A DNA stretch of 64,000 bases from Oegoconia quadripuncta (taxonomy: Eukaryota; Arthropoda; Insecta; Lepidoptera; Autostichidae). Position numbers and translations under genes: made by a program. The notes beneath the pieces were generated by a model. That model saw nothing but the letters and a program-made list of their open reading frames with translations, did no database searches and was not told where the DNA came from. Location of the stretch: positions 41,894,567 through 41,958,566 of the forward strand of contig OX438741.1 in the NCBI GenBank assembly GCA_949316235.1, in the 5' to 3' direction. Shown here piece after piece: positions 21,601 through 34,114 of this stretch. How positions within the stretch are numbered: the first letter of the stretch is position 1; every line of letters starts with the position of its first letter.

Positions 21601-21925
21601 CGACCCGCCGCTGACGGGGGTCAGCGGCGAGGATATGTGGGACTCACCGCTCCAGACGGGAGCGGTCCTACCCACTAAAAACCCCCCGGTGTTCCTCCGC
21701 GCGCACCGAAACGGCGGCGTGGCCACGGGTACCCCTCGGTAATCGTCCGCAGCCGCGCCAGCGCGGCGCCCGCCGCCAGGGCAACGGCGGCGGCGGGCCC
21801 TCCTATAGACTGGAGCAGGGAGGAATCTCCTGGTCCAGTCACCTCAAGAAGGCGCGTGGGAACACCACGCGCGCCTTCTCGCGAGGCTTGCATGTGGGTG
21901 GTGACTCCCCCGAGTCACCACACAG
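21601..21925. other. GC-rich block with successive hairpins
   Basis: About 320 bases of very high GC in AT-rich surroundings. Perfect stems: 21606-21615 with 21620-21629 (10 bp, loop GGGG); 21646-21653 with 21659-21666 (8 bp); GTGGTGACTC with GAGTCACCAC near 21898-21921 (10 bp, loop CCCC). A bulged stem is made by AAGGCGCGTGG and CCACGCGCGCCTT near 21849-21879. A short minus frame (21675-21893) has low-complexity Ala/Gly/Arg content and is not convincing as a gene. Possibly a fragment of a GC-rich retrotransposon. Confidence 0.6.
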
Positions 21926-21929
21926 CCTC

Positions 21930-23570
21930 GCTCGGAATACACAATAGCCTAGTCTAATGTTTGTATTGACTTGTTTGAGACGTAGAACGCATTCAGTCTG
22001 AGGAATCCTTAGGCGAGGTCCGCTTATGTTGGTTACGTGAACTGCGCGTGCTCCGGTTATCGACCTATATTCGCAAATAAAATTGTACGTAATATTTTGC
22101 GTAAAATTATCGCGATTATGATTATATTATCGATAAAGACGTTCGTGTTCTATAACGCGGCGACTTAAATTGTATCGCCTGGGGATTGATAATTAACAGT
22201 TAATATTTGCATTAAGTATCCAGGAAACTGATTGATAAGATAGTAATCAAGCTTACAATAAAATTAGTGTTGTGGATGTTGTGACCCTGTGCGAATCCAA
22301 TGGGTTCGAATCCTGCGACGGGTAAATATTTGTGTGATGAATACGAATCTAAGGGAGGAATCGCAAAAGTAACACTATGCTAGGTACGTTACCAATACTC
22401 GGGCTTTTAGGCAATCCAGGTCTTTCACATAGGCTGAGTAGGTCATAATCACTTCACACATGCACAGTTAATCGATTAGTGGCATTTTGGTGAGTCCACG
22501 GGTGGGATTAGACCAGAGATCGGGACGGCAACGCATACAGTGCTACTTGTCTGTCATATGTAGGTGTATGTACATCGCCGTGTGTATTTGCTCAGTAGGT
22601 CCAATCTTAAACAGATCCCTTGACTTAATACATATTGAAATGTTGTGAAATTAGTAGTTGCCTTTATACTCGTAACTGTATAAGTCAACCGCTAATAAAC
22701 CATTTGTGTACAAAACGCAATCGGTAACCGGAAGCGCATAAAAAATTGTGATGCATATTAAAACGTCCATTTTTATAGCCGTGTTGTGTGACTCATCGCA
22801 TTTTTGTGCTCGATTAAATAAATCGCTACTTTATCAATCATTTTAGTAAAGTGTTTAGACATACCAAGATAGTAAATTTACACTTTGATAGCGTTGGATT
22901 AGTAAGTTTAGTTTGCACTCAAACGTGATCGATTACGTGGGAACAGTGAGCGCCTACGTGAGAAATACTTATGTAACTTGAGTAGGTACTGCAACATTGT
23001 ATTTGTTGCGTTACAATATTGATAATTAATATGCACTTGTCTAATACTAATATTATAGATTAGTGTAGTGTAGTACATACACAATAACACTTTGCTAAAG
23101 GGCTAATTTCAAACAATTTAACAAATTGATAGTAAAATAAAGGTAATCTTAGATTTAACGATCATTTTTTTAAGACCAAATGTTTGTTAGAGATATTTTA
23201 TCTTATACGGATTTATATATATAGGGAATATAAATAGGGAGTTTTAGAAAATCTTTGAATGCAGTTTTGTTTCTTTAAAAAAATAAAAGAATGTTTCCTT
23301 TAAGTAAAATGAGCCAGCTTAAGGATTTAAGGTAGTTTCCCTCCAGGGCCCGACTTATCTTTCCACACTGTATTATGAAATTTCACCAAAATCAGTTTTG
23401 TCGTGATTGAGCAACAAAAAACCGACATCCACTAATTTATAATTGTGACCTAATTACATTGATATTAAAAATTTTTGGAAGCTTCTTAACTAGTTAATCA
23501 CTTAGTGAGATGATCTAACCTGGGTAAGACAATGACATTTTTCGATTTATGGCCTGTGAGTGAATCACTG
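21930..23570. other. No gene recognised
   Basis: AT-rich, only a degenerate SINE4 head at 22266-22350. No frame above about 60 codons. Confidence 0.5.
22266..22350 (+). repeat. SINE4-like degenerate head
   Basis: GTTGTGACCCTGTGCGAATC, GGGTTCGAATCCTGCGACGG and TTGTGTGATGAATACGAATC; no recognisable body. Confidence 0.6.
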
Positions 23571-23574
23571 TGCG

Positions 23575-23715
23575 TCGCGTTCTCGTTTACGAAAAAAGTC
23601 CCTATGAAAAATATCGTTTTGCAAACTATCCGCTAGAGGCGCTGCACAATTCTCCATACAAATCGTCACATAAACGTGAACGCGGTAGTAAAGTTAAGTC
23701 GAAACAAAACTCACA
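23575..23715 (+). repeat. Direct repeat, left copy (partner 24385-24506)
   Basis: Shares GTTTACGAAAAAA, AACTATCCGCTAGAGGCGCT and GCGGTAGTAAAGTTAAGTCG with the partner 800 bases downstream. The left copy has about 30 extra bases. Confidence 0.7.
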
Positions 23716-24242
23716 CTCCGCCTTCTGAAAACTAAAAAGTATGGCAATACATGCTTCGGCTAAACATTCGGTTGAACTTTAAAACATATGTAAATTAAAA
23801 CAAATAATATTTGAATATCGGACATTCGAACTTCTGTAAAATGCATTTTTCGGTGAAATGAAACATATATAGAAAACAAAGGTATGGGAAACGTTTTCGA
23901 ACAATTAAAATTGGACCCTTAATTTTGGGAGAAAAATCGGGACGTCTTTCAGCGCTGGTTTAGATCTCCAATAGCGTCGTCGTGCGCCCAGTATACATTG
24001 ATAGTGTTACGGTCGACATGCCGTCGACTGTACCTCGTTATTGCACTACTTAGCGAGAGTTTGTGAAATATGTTCAATGTCGGTCAGTGCGTCATTTTTT
24101 ATGTTTAGGTTATAAAGCTTACACGAATATCTTCTCGTTTTTAGAATTCCGTGTCTCATTTTGAACCCTTCCAGAAGCATTTTGTTGTAATAATAATGAT
24201 AAATATTTCGGACACTTACACCAATTATCTAGTACCAAACTA

Positions 24243-24345
24243 AGCCCGCCTCCGTGACTCAATGTAAACAACATTGGGTTTACGATTCGGACGTCGCGGG
24301 TTCGATCCCCAGCGGGGTACATGTTTTAGTACTAGGTATGGTTGG
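24243..24345 (+). repeat. SINE2 tRNA-like head only
   Basis: Head with B box GGTTCGATCCCCAGCGGGG; the body is lost after GGTATGGTTGG. Confidence 0.75.
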
Positions 24346-24384
24346 ATTAGTATGTTTATTTAGGGGCGTATTTTTTTTATGGTT

Positions 24385-24506
24385 TGTTCGCGTTTACGAA
24401 AAAACTATCCGCTAGAGGCGCTGCACATTTCTCTATACAAATCGTCACGTAAACTTGAACGCGGTAGTAAAGTTAAGTCGAAACAAAACTCACACTCTGC
24501 CTGCCC
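24385..24506 (+). repeat. Direct repeat, right copy (partner 23575-23715)
   Basis: Same blocks as the left copy with about 30 bases missing after the first block. The SINE2 head at 24243 lies between the copies. Confidence 0.7.
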
Positions 24507-24509
24507 TCT

Positions 24510-26440
24510 GATCATCAAGACATAGTTCCTTCCAGTGATCAACAATCTTGAAATTTGACACGAGCTGGTTGTGGCAGAAGTGAAGAAATAAACACGAGAA
24601 TAACAACATAATTTAAGTTACCTGTTACCTGGTTGTTTTTATTACTCTTGACCAGAGTAGACACGCTTCATTCGAAGTGGTCACGTTATACCTACCGTTC
24701 TTTATTACAAATCTCTTCAAATAAAATCCGATTAATCTTTAATTCCTTATTCCGAATTTTATGTTTTAAATTAAGCATTGTTTGTTTTCTTCACTGATTC
24801 CAAAAATAGAGATGCTCTATTCGGCTGGTTTTTTTTCAAATATATTTATTACGCGATATCTTCGTCAATTGACACGTGACAGCATTGTCGGGATCTTATT
24901 CATAATTGTATTTCTATTTTAGCTATAATTTACTACTTCTTTGTTTCTGTATCGTATTGTGGCGTGTATAATAAACTATTCTTATTCTGAAAATCAGCGC
25001 TAGTCGAGATCATGTTCTCAAGTAAGCAAATGCTGAGTCACTTCCTTTGCCTAATAACAATACCTAAGTATACTAACCTAATTCTACATAATATTTTTTT
25101 CTAATACAAATACATTTATTTTGCTCTAAATGTGGTACACAGATCTCATTCACAAATATAAAGTTTCACACTTGCCAGACACTGGCATGCAAAATTTAAT
25201 TATGCATGCACATTATACGTAGTTACAATAATTTATTTAGTTAAAATGTCAGGTTCAGAAAAGTCAATAATAATTTCGTTACAATGTCAAATTCACAGTA
25301 GTCAAAATTAAATAGTTATGTAGGTAATTAAAAAAATATAAGGTAAATAGCATTGCTCTTGGTCCAGTCAAGATACGCAATATTTGTGGTGCATCTTCCT
25401 ATAATCGTAATATTATAATAATAGTGATTTCTAACCATTCTGTAGCTTGCTGTAGGTATAGTATATGCCTCTTATTCATAAAAATTTACAAACGCTTTAT
25501 AAGCTAATGTTTTAGTTAAAGTATGTTTTGTCACTTTCTATCATTACAACATTTCCTTATTCCTCTTCTTTTCGTGTCGAGGCAAATTTCAAATTTTATT
25601 AGACCAAAACTTAGCCACTCTAACTAAATAATACCGTGTCGCGAGCCGCCTTCTTGGTTGGGCAAACGTAGGAAATTAATAGTTTGTTAAAATGTAAAAT
25701 ATAATGTTTAATAAACTTGTAAATTCAAAATAATAATGTTGTATAAAATAATGTTAAATGTTAATTAATTAAATAATGTTGTTGAGACAACTAAACTAAA
25801 TTTCCTTATGAACGACAGAGACAAAACACACTATAACTAAAACAGGCTTATAAAGTGTTTGTGAATTTTTATGAATATGACGGTAGGTATTTAGTTATAA
25901 AACCTACAATATTAAATTAAAGTTACCACTGTGAACTTCATTGCGTTGTAGAAGATCTCTTGTAAATAAATGTTTTCTAATATTCGCCCTCGGAGATATT
26001 TTTTATAAATAAAAAAAAAATATTCATCGATTTTTTTTTTAAAGGCTTACAGGAGTATGTTCTCCGACGCAATGTCATTCACAGTGGTAATTTCAATTTA
26101 GTTATAATAATAATAAAATTAAAATTATAACAGTAAAAAGAAGTATAAATAATATAATAATAATAATCGTTCTTTCGACTACCGGAATCATACCTAGACA
26201 TTTACACCACAGCCTTAAACTTCTTGATCTGAAACCATCTACGTACATACCTATGCAAAAAGCTGCCATTTTAAATACTTGTCGTATTGTCAGAAAATTC
26301 CTCCAAATTGATGAGAACGGACAAACTGACTTACAATTTTAAAATAAACCATTATACCAATATACCATTTACTTGGTTAATGCCCGTAAATGGTATGGTA
26401 ATACCAGCTCATGCTGAGAAAAAGAAATTGAAAATATAAA
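24510..26440. other. No gene recognised
   Basis: Very AT-rich, short A/T and AAT repeats (26100-26170, 26440-26458), no frame of note. Confidence 0.5.
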
Positions 26441-26444
26441 TAAT

Positions 26445-26669
26445 AATAATAATAATAAATATCCTTAGACATACACACAGCGCCATCTAGTTCCACAGTA
26501 AGCAACTATAGGCTTGTGTTGTGGATGCCAGATGGTTGAATATACTACAGAAATATTTTTTTTTGTAAATAAATACTTATTAACAATGAAAACGTCCAAG
26601 ACTCGGGTACACACGCAACCTTTTGGTATAGTGGCCAGAGTTGCTAACCACTACACCAAACAGGTCGTC
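26445..26669 (-). repeat. SINE1 with internal deletion removing the B box
   Basis: Jumps from ACTCGGGTACACAC to GCAACCTTTTGGTATAG, so the B box is lost. Both ends are otherwise present. Left flank is an AAT microsatellite. Confidence 0.85.
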
Positions 26670-27167
26670 TATTATATATATATTTCTATTATATATTTCT
26701 ATTATATTATATCTAATGTATGTTACTAAATACATATACTATATCTACAGCAAGCTACCGATTTGTTAGAAAACATTTTTATTCTATCACTGACATGTAC
26801 TCTGTCCATGTGCAAATAATCACGGCCTTAAAGATTATAGGAAGTTAAGTGTACCAAATACATCGACTATGTTACTGACATAATTTTTCGCCAAAATCGC
26901 TAAGCAAATAAAAGCATTGGTTTCCCATGACACGATATTATGGGAAAATTTAATATTATTTGCTTACATTACACTCGTGCATGTTATAAAAAATGACACT
27001 CTTACGACAACATCCTGTTTGGATTTTAAAATATATTTCACGTTAAAAGATATGGCGCAGGTTGCTGACCCAAGTTCTGTTATAGTTTGGCCTCGCCGTG
27101 ATCCAATAATACTCCATGATTTTTCAACTAATCTAGGAAATGTAGCACTGCGTCGACTTTAAGTATA

Positions 27168-27830
27168 CAATGGTGTCGATTCGGATGTACACGAACTTAG
27201 CTTAAAAAAATGTAAAATCTGACTATTTTAAGTTTACCCTGTGTACCTACAAAATAAAGCATTTTTTGATTTTGATAACTAAACTAAAACCAAAACCAGT
27301 TTTGGAGTGGTGCCGTCGCATCGTACAGTTCCAGTGAGAAAGAGACAGTACTACTTTAAAACTGGTTTTAGTTTAGTTTAGTTGGTGTACAGTCGAATCT
27401 CCCTAAAAGTATTATATGGACCGTATGGACCGAAGCACTCTAGCACCATCTATTAGAAAGTATTCATACAATATCAACACTCAAACCAAATCAATAATAA
27501 TATGTCACATATAAATGAGTAAGAAAATTTCGTCAGCTCTGTTGCAGCATCTACTGAGGTTTTGTTTTAATGACTGATGTTACTGTCCACTATACTACGA
27601 CGTCTATTAACAATGTGGACGAAATTTTGCTACACATCTCAGTAGCGGATGTTTATGGATGGTATCTATACTCCTATACGTGTAAACACTTTGCTCTGTG
27701 AGTAGCTAGGGTAGTTGGTTTCGTGGTTGTTGTAATGCGAATAGTTTCTAATAGATGTCGATGCCGCGGCAATTTGGCCCATGTGATACTTTTAGGATGA
27801 TTGGATTGTACATCCGAATCGACACCAATG
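27168..27830. repeat. 24-bp inverted repeat pair enclosing a second hairpin
   Basis: 27168-27191 and 27807-27830 are inverted copies with one mismatch (core GGTGTCGATTCGGATGTACA). Inside, AACTAAACTAAAACCA at 27277-27292 faces its perfect complement at 27363-27378. Confidence 0.65.
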
Positions 27831-28467
27831 AAGTTAGAAACCTTAGTGAAGCGCGTGGTGAAGCCATTACCACTTTATTAAAATAAATTATAACCAGATA
27901 GATGCAGTATAATTCTAAAAAGTTAGTCAAAGATGCTATTCAGTTATGCTATTCAGTTTCACAGCATATCAAAATAATCAAATAATTTAATGCTTATAAT
28001 TATATAAATGCGTATGCATTAGAATCAGTTTATTTCGAAAAATTAGGACTACAAAGTTTGTATGGAATACCGTGCGGCATAAACTCTCTTAAGCAATACA
28101 GCATATTTTGATGTAGCATTACCGATAGATGTCGAGAACGTATCGTCTGCGAAAACTCGAGGTAGACAAACAGTTCTAACTTCTACAATAGGTACGACTA
28201 GGTATACACTAGACAAAGGTCAGATAATAGATTCAGAAGCGACACGCGAACTATTTTTGGGCGCTGGTGGCGCAGAGGTGGCGATATCTCGGATGTCGAG
28301 GCCGCAGTAGGTTACACCTTCAACTATGAACTTCAAATATTTGATGAGGCTTTGTTGGCATGTGCTAACGCCGCCGTTGTTCTTATAATAAATAAATATT
28401 GGACAGCGCTATCTAGTACCACACTAAGCAAGTAGGCTTGTTTTATGTTTACCAGATGGTATTGGTT

Positions 28468-28662
28468 TGTATTTTTTTTATCCTCAACGGGTTAACACTT
28501 GAACTCAATCACACCTGATGTTAAGTGAAGATAAGGCCGAAGGTGGTAGCGTACTGACCCGGAAACCCCATCTTATTTGGGGGACTGGCTATCTTACCTC
28601 TGACAACCGGAACACAACAATGCTATTAACATTGCTGTTTGGCGGCAGTTTTAGATAAGATT
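28468..28662 (-). repeat. SINE2, head missing
   Basis: T-run, CAACGGGTTAACACTTGA, then the body complement up to AGATAAGAT; the tRNA-like head is absent. Confidence 0.8.
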
Positions 28663-28721
28663 TCATTTATGCATATTATAAATGAAAACATCCATAACTT
28701 TGGTACACGGTACCTACATAC

Positions 28722-28945
28722 ATAAAGTCACGCCTGTTTCCCGTAGCAGGCAGAGACCACAGACTTCCACTTGCTACGATCCTGACACCCCTCTTCTGCT
28801 TCCTTCACTCTCATAAGGTTGTTCATACATGATCGTCAGTTTAGTGTGCTCTTGACTTGACCTTTCTTTAAGACGTCCCCGATTTAATCATGGTACGTTC
28901 GCCGTGGTCTTCCCCTACCAACACTATCATCCACATTCACTTCAG
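28722..28945. repeat. Dispersed lepidopteran repeat fragment
   Basis: CACGCCTGTTTCCCGTAG, CAGAGACCACAGACTTCCAC and ATCATGGTACGTTCGCCGTG are familiar as a repeated lepidopteran segment; only one copy is in this window. Confidence 0.4.
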
Positions 28946-28973
28946 GTTATAGTGAGCTCCCACAGGATAAAGA

Positions 28974-29025
28974 AGTTAAACATATCCGTGATCAAGTATT
29001 AACTTTAACAGGGATATGTTTAACT
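28974..29025. repeat. 14-bp hairpin abutting MITE-B
   Basis: AGTTAAACATATCC (28974-28987) and its perfect complement (29012-29025); the right arm overlaps the first base of the TTA beside the MITE-B at 29028. Confidence 0.65.
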
Positions 29026-29027
29026 TA

Positions 29028-29302
29028 GGCCCGTATTAATTAAGAAGTTGACGCTATCTTAAGCTCCGTGCTAATTAATAAACCAATCTTGAGGTCTACT
29101 CAGCTGAGATCACTTCTCAAGTATTCGCCTTTGCGGCGAATGAATGATTGTCTTGAGTGAAACTCGGCGCACCTCTCAAGTGAGTACTGCTTGAGTATGC
29201 ACGTGCGTTTCAGGTTTAAGTTAGGTTTATTAATGAACACGTTTACTTGAGACCGGTCACAAAACTGTTCTCAATCTTGAGAATGGTTTATTAATGCGGG
29301 CC
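29028..29302 (+). mobile_element. MITE-B, PIF/Harbinger-like (275 bp)
   Basis: GGCCCGTATTAAT ... ATTAATGCGGGCC with TTA on both sides (29025-29027, 29303-29305). TTA targets and GGC-rich termini are features of PIF/Harbinger elements. Rich in CTCAAG/CTTGAG. Confidence 0.8.
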
Positions 29303-30004
29303 TTAGATTACTAAGGAGCCGAAGCCGCGGCCGGAAAGCTAGTCTTATAGTAATTATACTCAAATACGAGGCATGTCGTATCGTACGCTCTATTGAAATT
29401 GATTCGGCGGGTTGACCTTGATGTCTTGACGCGCACCTAATTTCGTGTGCCTTGAACTTGCGCATCAACGTTTTGACGGACATTACCACCTTATTTGATC
29501 GATCGATGTCATTCGCCTTTTGGTACGAATTTTAGGAATGCGCTGATCGTCAGGATTCCGTTCCTCATCTTTGTACGAGAGAATTTCGAACTCATCTTTT
29601 GTGCGTATGCCAGTCAGTATTGTCCAGTCTTTATCTGAACGTATCTCACTAATGTGATAGACACTGCACAGTACATACAACCAAAATAGAAGAACAACAA
29701 TAATAAACCCTATGTAATCAACAAATAGAATAAATAAATAAATGAAAGCTTAATATACTGACGCACACCATACAAGATTTTCCCAGCGATGGGCTGTACC
29801 CACTGTGCACTGAAAGGGCTCTGACTCAGCATATGCTGCAGCAAAGATAGTGGTCCTTACCACAGCGCTGGTTATTCTGCCAGTACCACTTACTGAAAAA
29901 CGCACGCAACATTTCTGTAGCCAAACCAATACAATTATTATACCAATATAATTCATATAGGCAGTTTTATAAATTGTGGTCCGATTTGAATGCGATTTTT
30001 TTAA

Positions 30005-30288
30005 TCATCATCATCAGCCCGTAAACATCCCACTGCACGGATATTGGCCTTCCACCGTCTATGAGGGGGTATGGGCCATAGTCCACCACGCTGGCCCAAT
30101 GCGGGTTGGGGACATCACAGGACTTTGATTTTTATTTCCCAGGCATGCATGTCTCCTCACGATGTTTTCCTTCGCTGTTTAAGAGCACATAAGTAATTAA
30201 ATTTTGAAACTCATTGGTACATGGCCTGCTTGGGAATCGAACCCGAAATTGGGAGACCGCGTCTTAACCACTGAGCCACTATCGCTTT
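30005..30288 (-). repeat. SINE3, full length
   Basis: ATCATCATCAGCCCGTAAAC start and complement of the tRNA-like head at the right (TTAACCACTGAGCCACTATC). B box region slightly degenerate. Confidence 0.85.
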
Positions 30289-30423
30289 ATCAACTTTCAG
30301 ATTGTCCAATATTTACACATCATTGTAATGTATCCTGTTCCAGTGGACATAAATTATGTTCTATTTAGAATTGTCAATTTATGGTACAGTCGACGGCAAT
30401 ACAAGCTGGTCGCTCGACACTTA

Positions 30424-30947
30424 GCCCATGAAAAATACGGTAAAAAATTAGCTAGACATAATTCGACTAACCGACTTATATAATTGCTACCTTATAGAGG
30501 TATATTAGAGATGTAATTTGGAATAATTAAGTCTAAAAAAAACGAGCGCTTAGTCTAGATTTTTTTAGAAAACCCTATTTTTAATTTGTATCTTAATAAC
30601 AACAAATACTAACTGATATTTAATTAGGTAGACTTTTGTTAAATACAGTTAACTTATTGATGGCTAAAAAACTAAGCATGTTATAGTTAGGCATGCATGT
30701 GTTTTAGCTGAAAATGTCGTCGAGCTTGCTTTACTTGAGAATTAAAAATGAGAACTAACATACGATTATTTCCCTAAATGATTTGAATATAAAGAAATAC
30801 TCATCAATTGAGCATTTTTTTTTAATGAAACACATTTTTCAACTTTAGTTTATTTAGTTACTTACTTAGTACTTGCGTTTCTTACAAATGCTTAATTTTT
30901 AGCAATTGTTACTACATTTACAACACTTTATTAAATTTTCCCTGGGC
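30424..30947 (+). mobile_element. MITE-A, full length (524 bp)
   Basis: TA|GCCCATGAAAAATACGG ... TTTTCCCTGGGC|TA, inverted termini with TA at both junctions. Interior lacks coding capacity. Confidence 0.8.
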
Positions 30948-31199
30948 TATCTACGGGTAACGTGAAAGCAGCAAGACGTGCTTATATTGGAAGCTCGTGC
31001 GGCTTGAAAGAAAGAAAGAAACGAACGCAATGCCTTGTTACGTAGTAATCGGTATCAGCGCGAATCGATTCGACACGCCGAGTTGAGTCGGCTGATTGAT
31101 AGTTACAATCGCAACGCTGTTTGCCACTTGGGTCTAGCTGGGCTAGAATAATGCGTCTGTTAGTTGCGCATTATGCACAACGGGTTAGCACTTGATCCT

Positions 31200-31560
31200 T
31201 TTTTTTTAATTTATTTAGCGGCTTTGGCAACAGAGCCATTAGCCGAAATCATGGCACTAAATAAAATTATACATGGAACTCACAAAACTAAAACCAACTA
31301 AACTAAAAAAACAAAACAAAATTGTTTTCCAGAAAACAAATAAAAAGGAGAGAGAGAAAAAAAATAAATTGCCTACTATATAGTATGTATTCAGTTTACT
31401 AAAAGCACTGGTAACAAAATTATAAATTATATTATACAATTCAGGGTGTTTGAGCAGCTCTTGCAAAGAGCATGGTATGTTCCTAATACCTAGCGCCTCC
31501 TGGCACATACATATGAATAATAATCTCTGAAGGGAAAATTTTGGACATTCAAAAAACAAA
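31200..31560 (-). pseudogene. LINE ORF2 C-terminal fragment with poly(A) tail
   Basis: Minus-strand frame starting FFECPKFSLQRL and containing LQELLKHPELYNIIYNFV resembles the HxxFECPxY..R C-terminal zinc-finger-like end of jockey/R1-type LINEs. The T-run at 31199-31210 is its poly(A) tail. It adjoins a SINE2 fragment at 31170-31198. Confidence 0.5.
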
Positions 31561-31904
31561 TGATCTAGATTACAAAAATCTTAACCTTAACCCAGTGTTG
31601 CCAGATGTACCGCTTTTTACTCCACCTTATAGCACAATGGATCCGCCGCTTTTAACCTACACGGTTCGGATTTTTTCAAAACTGCTACAACAACCCTTTG
31701 GCTTTTCATTTGTCCTTGTGCGGAATAATCAGTCAAAAACATCTGTAAGCCCATAGGCTTTGCAATTCATACATTGGGAGAGAAAAATCGATGTCAATAA
31801 TTAACAAAGAGTCCCCTTTTTTGTTGAATATCCGCGTTTTTGAAGTGCTGCTACCGCATTTTCACATTTGTGATCTGGCAACACTCAACTATACTTGATG
31901 TGTG

Positions 31905-32379
31905 GTAAATATATTAACAATTGCTAGAAATTAAGCATTTGTAAGAAACGCAAGTACCAAGTAAGTAACTAAATAAGCTAAAGTTGAAAAATGTCAATTG
32001 ATGGGTATTTCTTTAAATTCAAAACATTTCGGGAAATTATCGTTACAAAATATTAGTTCCCATTTTTATTTCTTAAGCAATGCAGCTCTACGACATTTTC
32101 AGCTAAAACACATGCATGCCTAACTAAAATCTGCTTAGTTTTTTATCCATCAATAAGTTAACTGTGTTTAACAAAAGTCTACCTAACTAAATATCAGGTT
32201 ATTTATTGTTATTAAGATAAAAATTAAAAATAGGGGTTTCTAAAAAGATCTAGACAAATTTTTTTAGGTTTAATTACTGAAAATTACATCTCTAATATAC
32301 CTCTACAAGATGGCAATTATGTAAGTCTGTTCTGAATTATGTCTAGCTAAGCTATTTTTTTACCGTATTTTCCCTGGGC
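31905..32379 (-). mobile_element. MITE-A, opposite orientation, one end lost
   Basis: Homologous interior reversed relative to the copy at 30424 (AACACATGCATGCCTAACT), right terminus TTTTCCCTGGGC|TA; left terminus replaced. Confidence 0.75.
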
Positions 32380-32644
32380 TATAGGAAGCCATCCGCTCTG
32401 CATTCACGAGAAACCTCGGATGAGACGCGCCCACAGGTCTTGGACCAGGGGTTTTCCAGGGTCCCATCGTCTCGTACCCAACCGCGCCCGGCCCCTCCCC
32501 AGTCGCACGTATATGGGTGTATTGTATAACTAGACTGATTATTGCCGAGTGGCCTGTCTATGCTTCCTTATCATCCAACTGTAAAATGAGGGGTTTGTAT
32601 AGAGAAGAGGCATCTTCATTAACCCTTTAACCTTTTTTTTTTTA

Positions 32645-32914
32645 ATAAATAAATAAATATCTTTGCACATACACACAGCGCCATCTAGTTCCACACTAAG
32701 CAACTAGGCTTGTATTATAGATACCAGATGGTTGATAAACTACACAAATACATTTTTTTTTTGTAAATAAATACATATATAAATGAAAAACATCCATAAC
32801 TCGGGAACACATATCTGTATTCATCATACAAACATATGCCCCTAGCGGGATTCGAACCCGCGACCTTTTGGTATAACAGCTGAGTTTCTAACCACTACAC
32901 CAAACAGGTCGTCA
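32645..32914 (-). repeat. SINE1, full length
   Basis: AAATAAATAAATATC tail to CACCAAACAGGTCGTC head; B box complement GGGATTCGAACCC intact. Confidence 0.88.
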
Positions 32915-33449
32915 AATTACTTCGCGGATGCGTTTTCTAAATTGACACAATATCATTGGTTCACAAATCGCATCTACGCCCTACTCCTATTGGTGAACGT
33001 TGGACCTTAGACTAAAGTGGAATACATCTCCGGAATATCACTTAGCGCAGTCTGGTCACTAATTATTAGGCACAAGGTTTCAGTTTAATGTGGCAAACGC
33101 AAAAAGTTAGACAAAAAATTGTTAGGCCTTTTGATAATTCGTTGAGCTTCCCTAACCGTTTTTTTTTTTTCATGGGAACAGCAAGTGTTTTGAAGGTCGC
33201 ATCAGTCACATTTGAAGTGAATAACAAAGAATAAATTCTTTCTTCGAGATTTTTTAATAAATAAATTTATTTCAGATTATACAATCCATAAATTACTAGG
33301 TTAGTATTGTTAATTTAGTAAATACGTAGGGCAACATGAGTTTTCGAGATTAACACCTTGATCTTATAACTCCACCCAGTGTTTCTGAATGGGGCAGTCC
33401 GTTCTGGTAGCAATCATTTTTAATGCGGAAAGAAAGTAGTGAACTGAAT

Positions 33450-33777
33450 CATCATCAGCCCGTAATCATCCCACTGCAGGGATATAGGCCTTCCCTCGTA
33501 TATGAGGGAGTATGGGGGCCATAGTCCACCACGCTGGCTCAATGCGGGATCCGGACTTCACATGCCTTAGAATTTTTATTTCTCAGGCATGCAGGTTTGC
33601 TTACGATGTTTTCCTTCACCGTTTAAGAGCAGTCGGATAAATGCACATAAGTAATTAAATTTTAAAACTCATTGGTACCAATGAGTTTTTAAATGGTACA
33701 TGGCCTGCCTGGGAATCGAATCCGGACCTCCCAAATTGGGAGACCACTTCTTAATCGCTGAACCACCGACGCTCTTG
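33450..33777 (-). repeat. SINE3, full length with perfect 12-bp target duplication
   Basis: Flanked by AGTGAACTGAAT at 33438-33449 and 33778-33789. It has CATCATCAGCCC at the left and ACCACCGACGC head complement at the right, plus a small internal repeat around TTGGTACCAATGAG. Confidence 0.92.
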
Positions 33778-34114
33778 AGTGAACTGAATATCATTATTTA
33801 CTTTAATCGTTTGGATACCTCACATTGTAAATGAAACGTCGTCGGCCAAGTTCAAGGCTGGCCGGTGACAGTAACACACGCAGAACTTTTGGAACTAATG
33901 CGTGTGATGACATTAATTTTTCAGTTCCCTATTGATCGGTATTGCGTAAGTTATATTACGGTGACCGTGAAATACACGACAGATTGTATTGTTTGTTACC
34001 TAAAATGATTGAACATTCCACTATAGTAATTTATTCTGTGCTAGAATCACAGACGTAAATATGAGGATTCGGTTTCGGCGTATGACAGCTTACTATAATA
34101 GTTGTATGGATAAT

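Noticed and set aside
21675..21893. 72-codon minus-strand frame in the GC-rich block
   Set aside because: Ala/Gly/Arg-rich low complexity expected from GC-rich DNA; no motif or family resemblance.
26917..27162. 81-codon frame ending at the inverted repeat
   Set aside because: No recognisable domain, no good codon pattern, and no splice context linking it to other exons.
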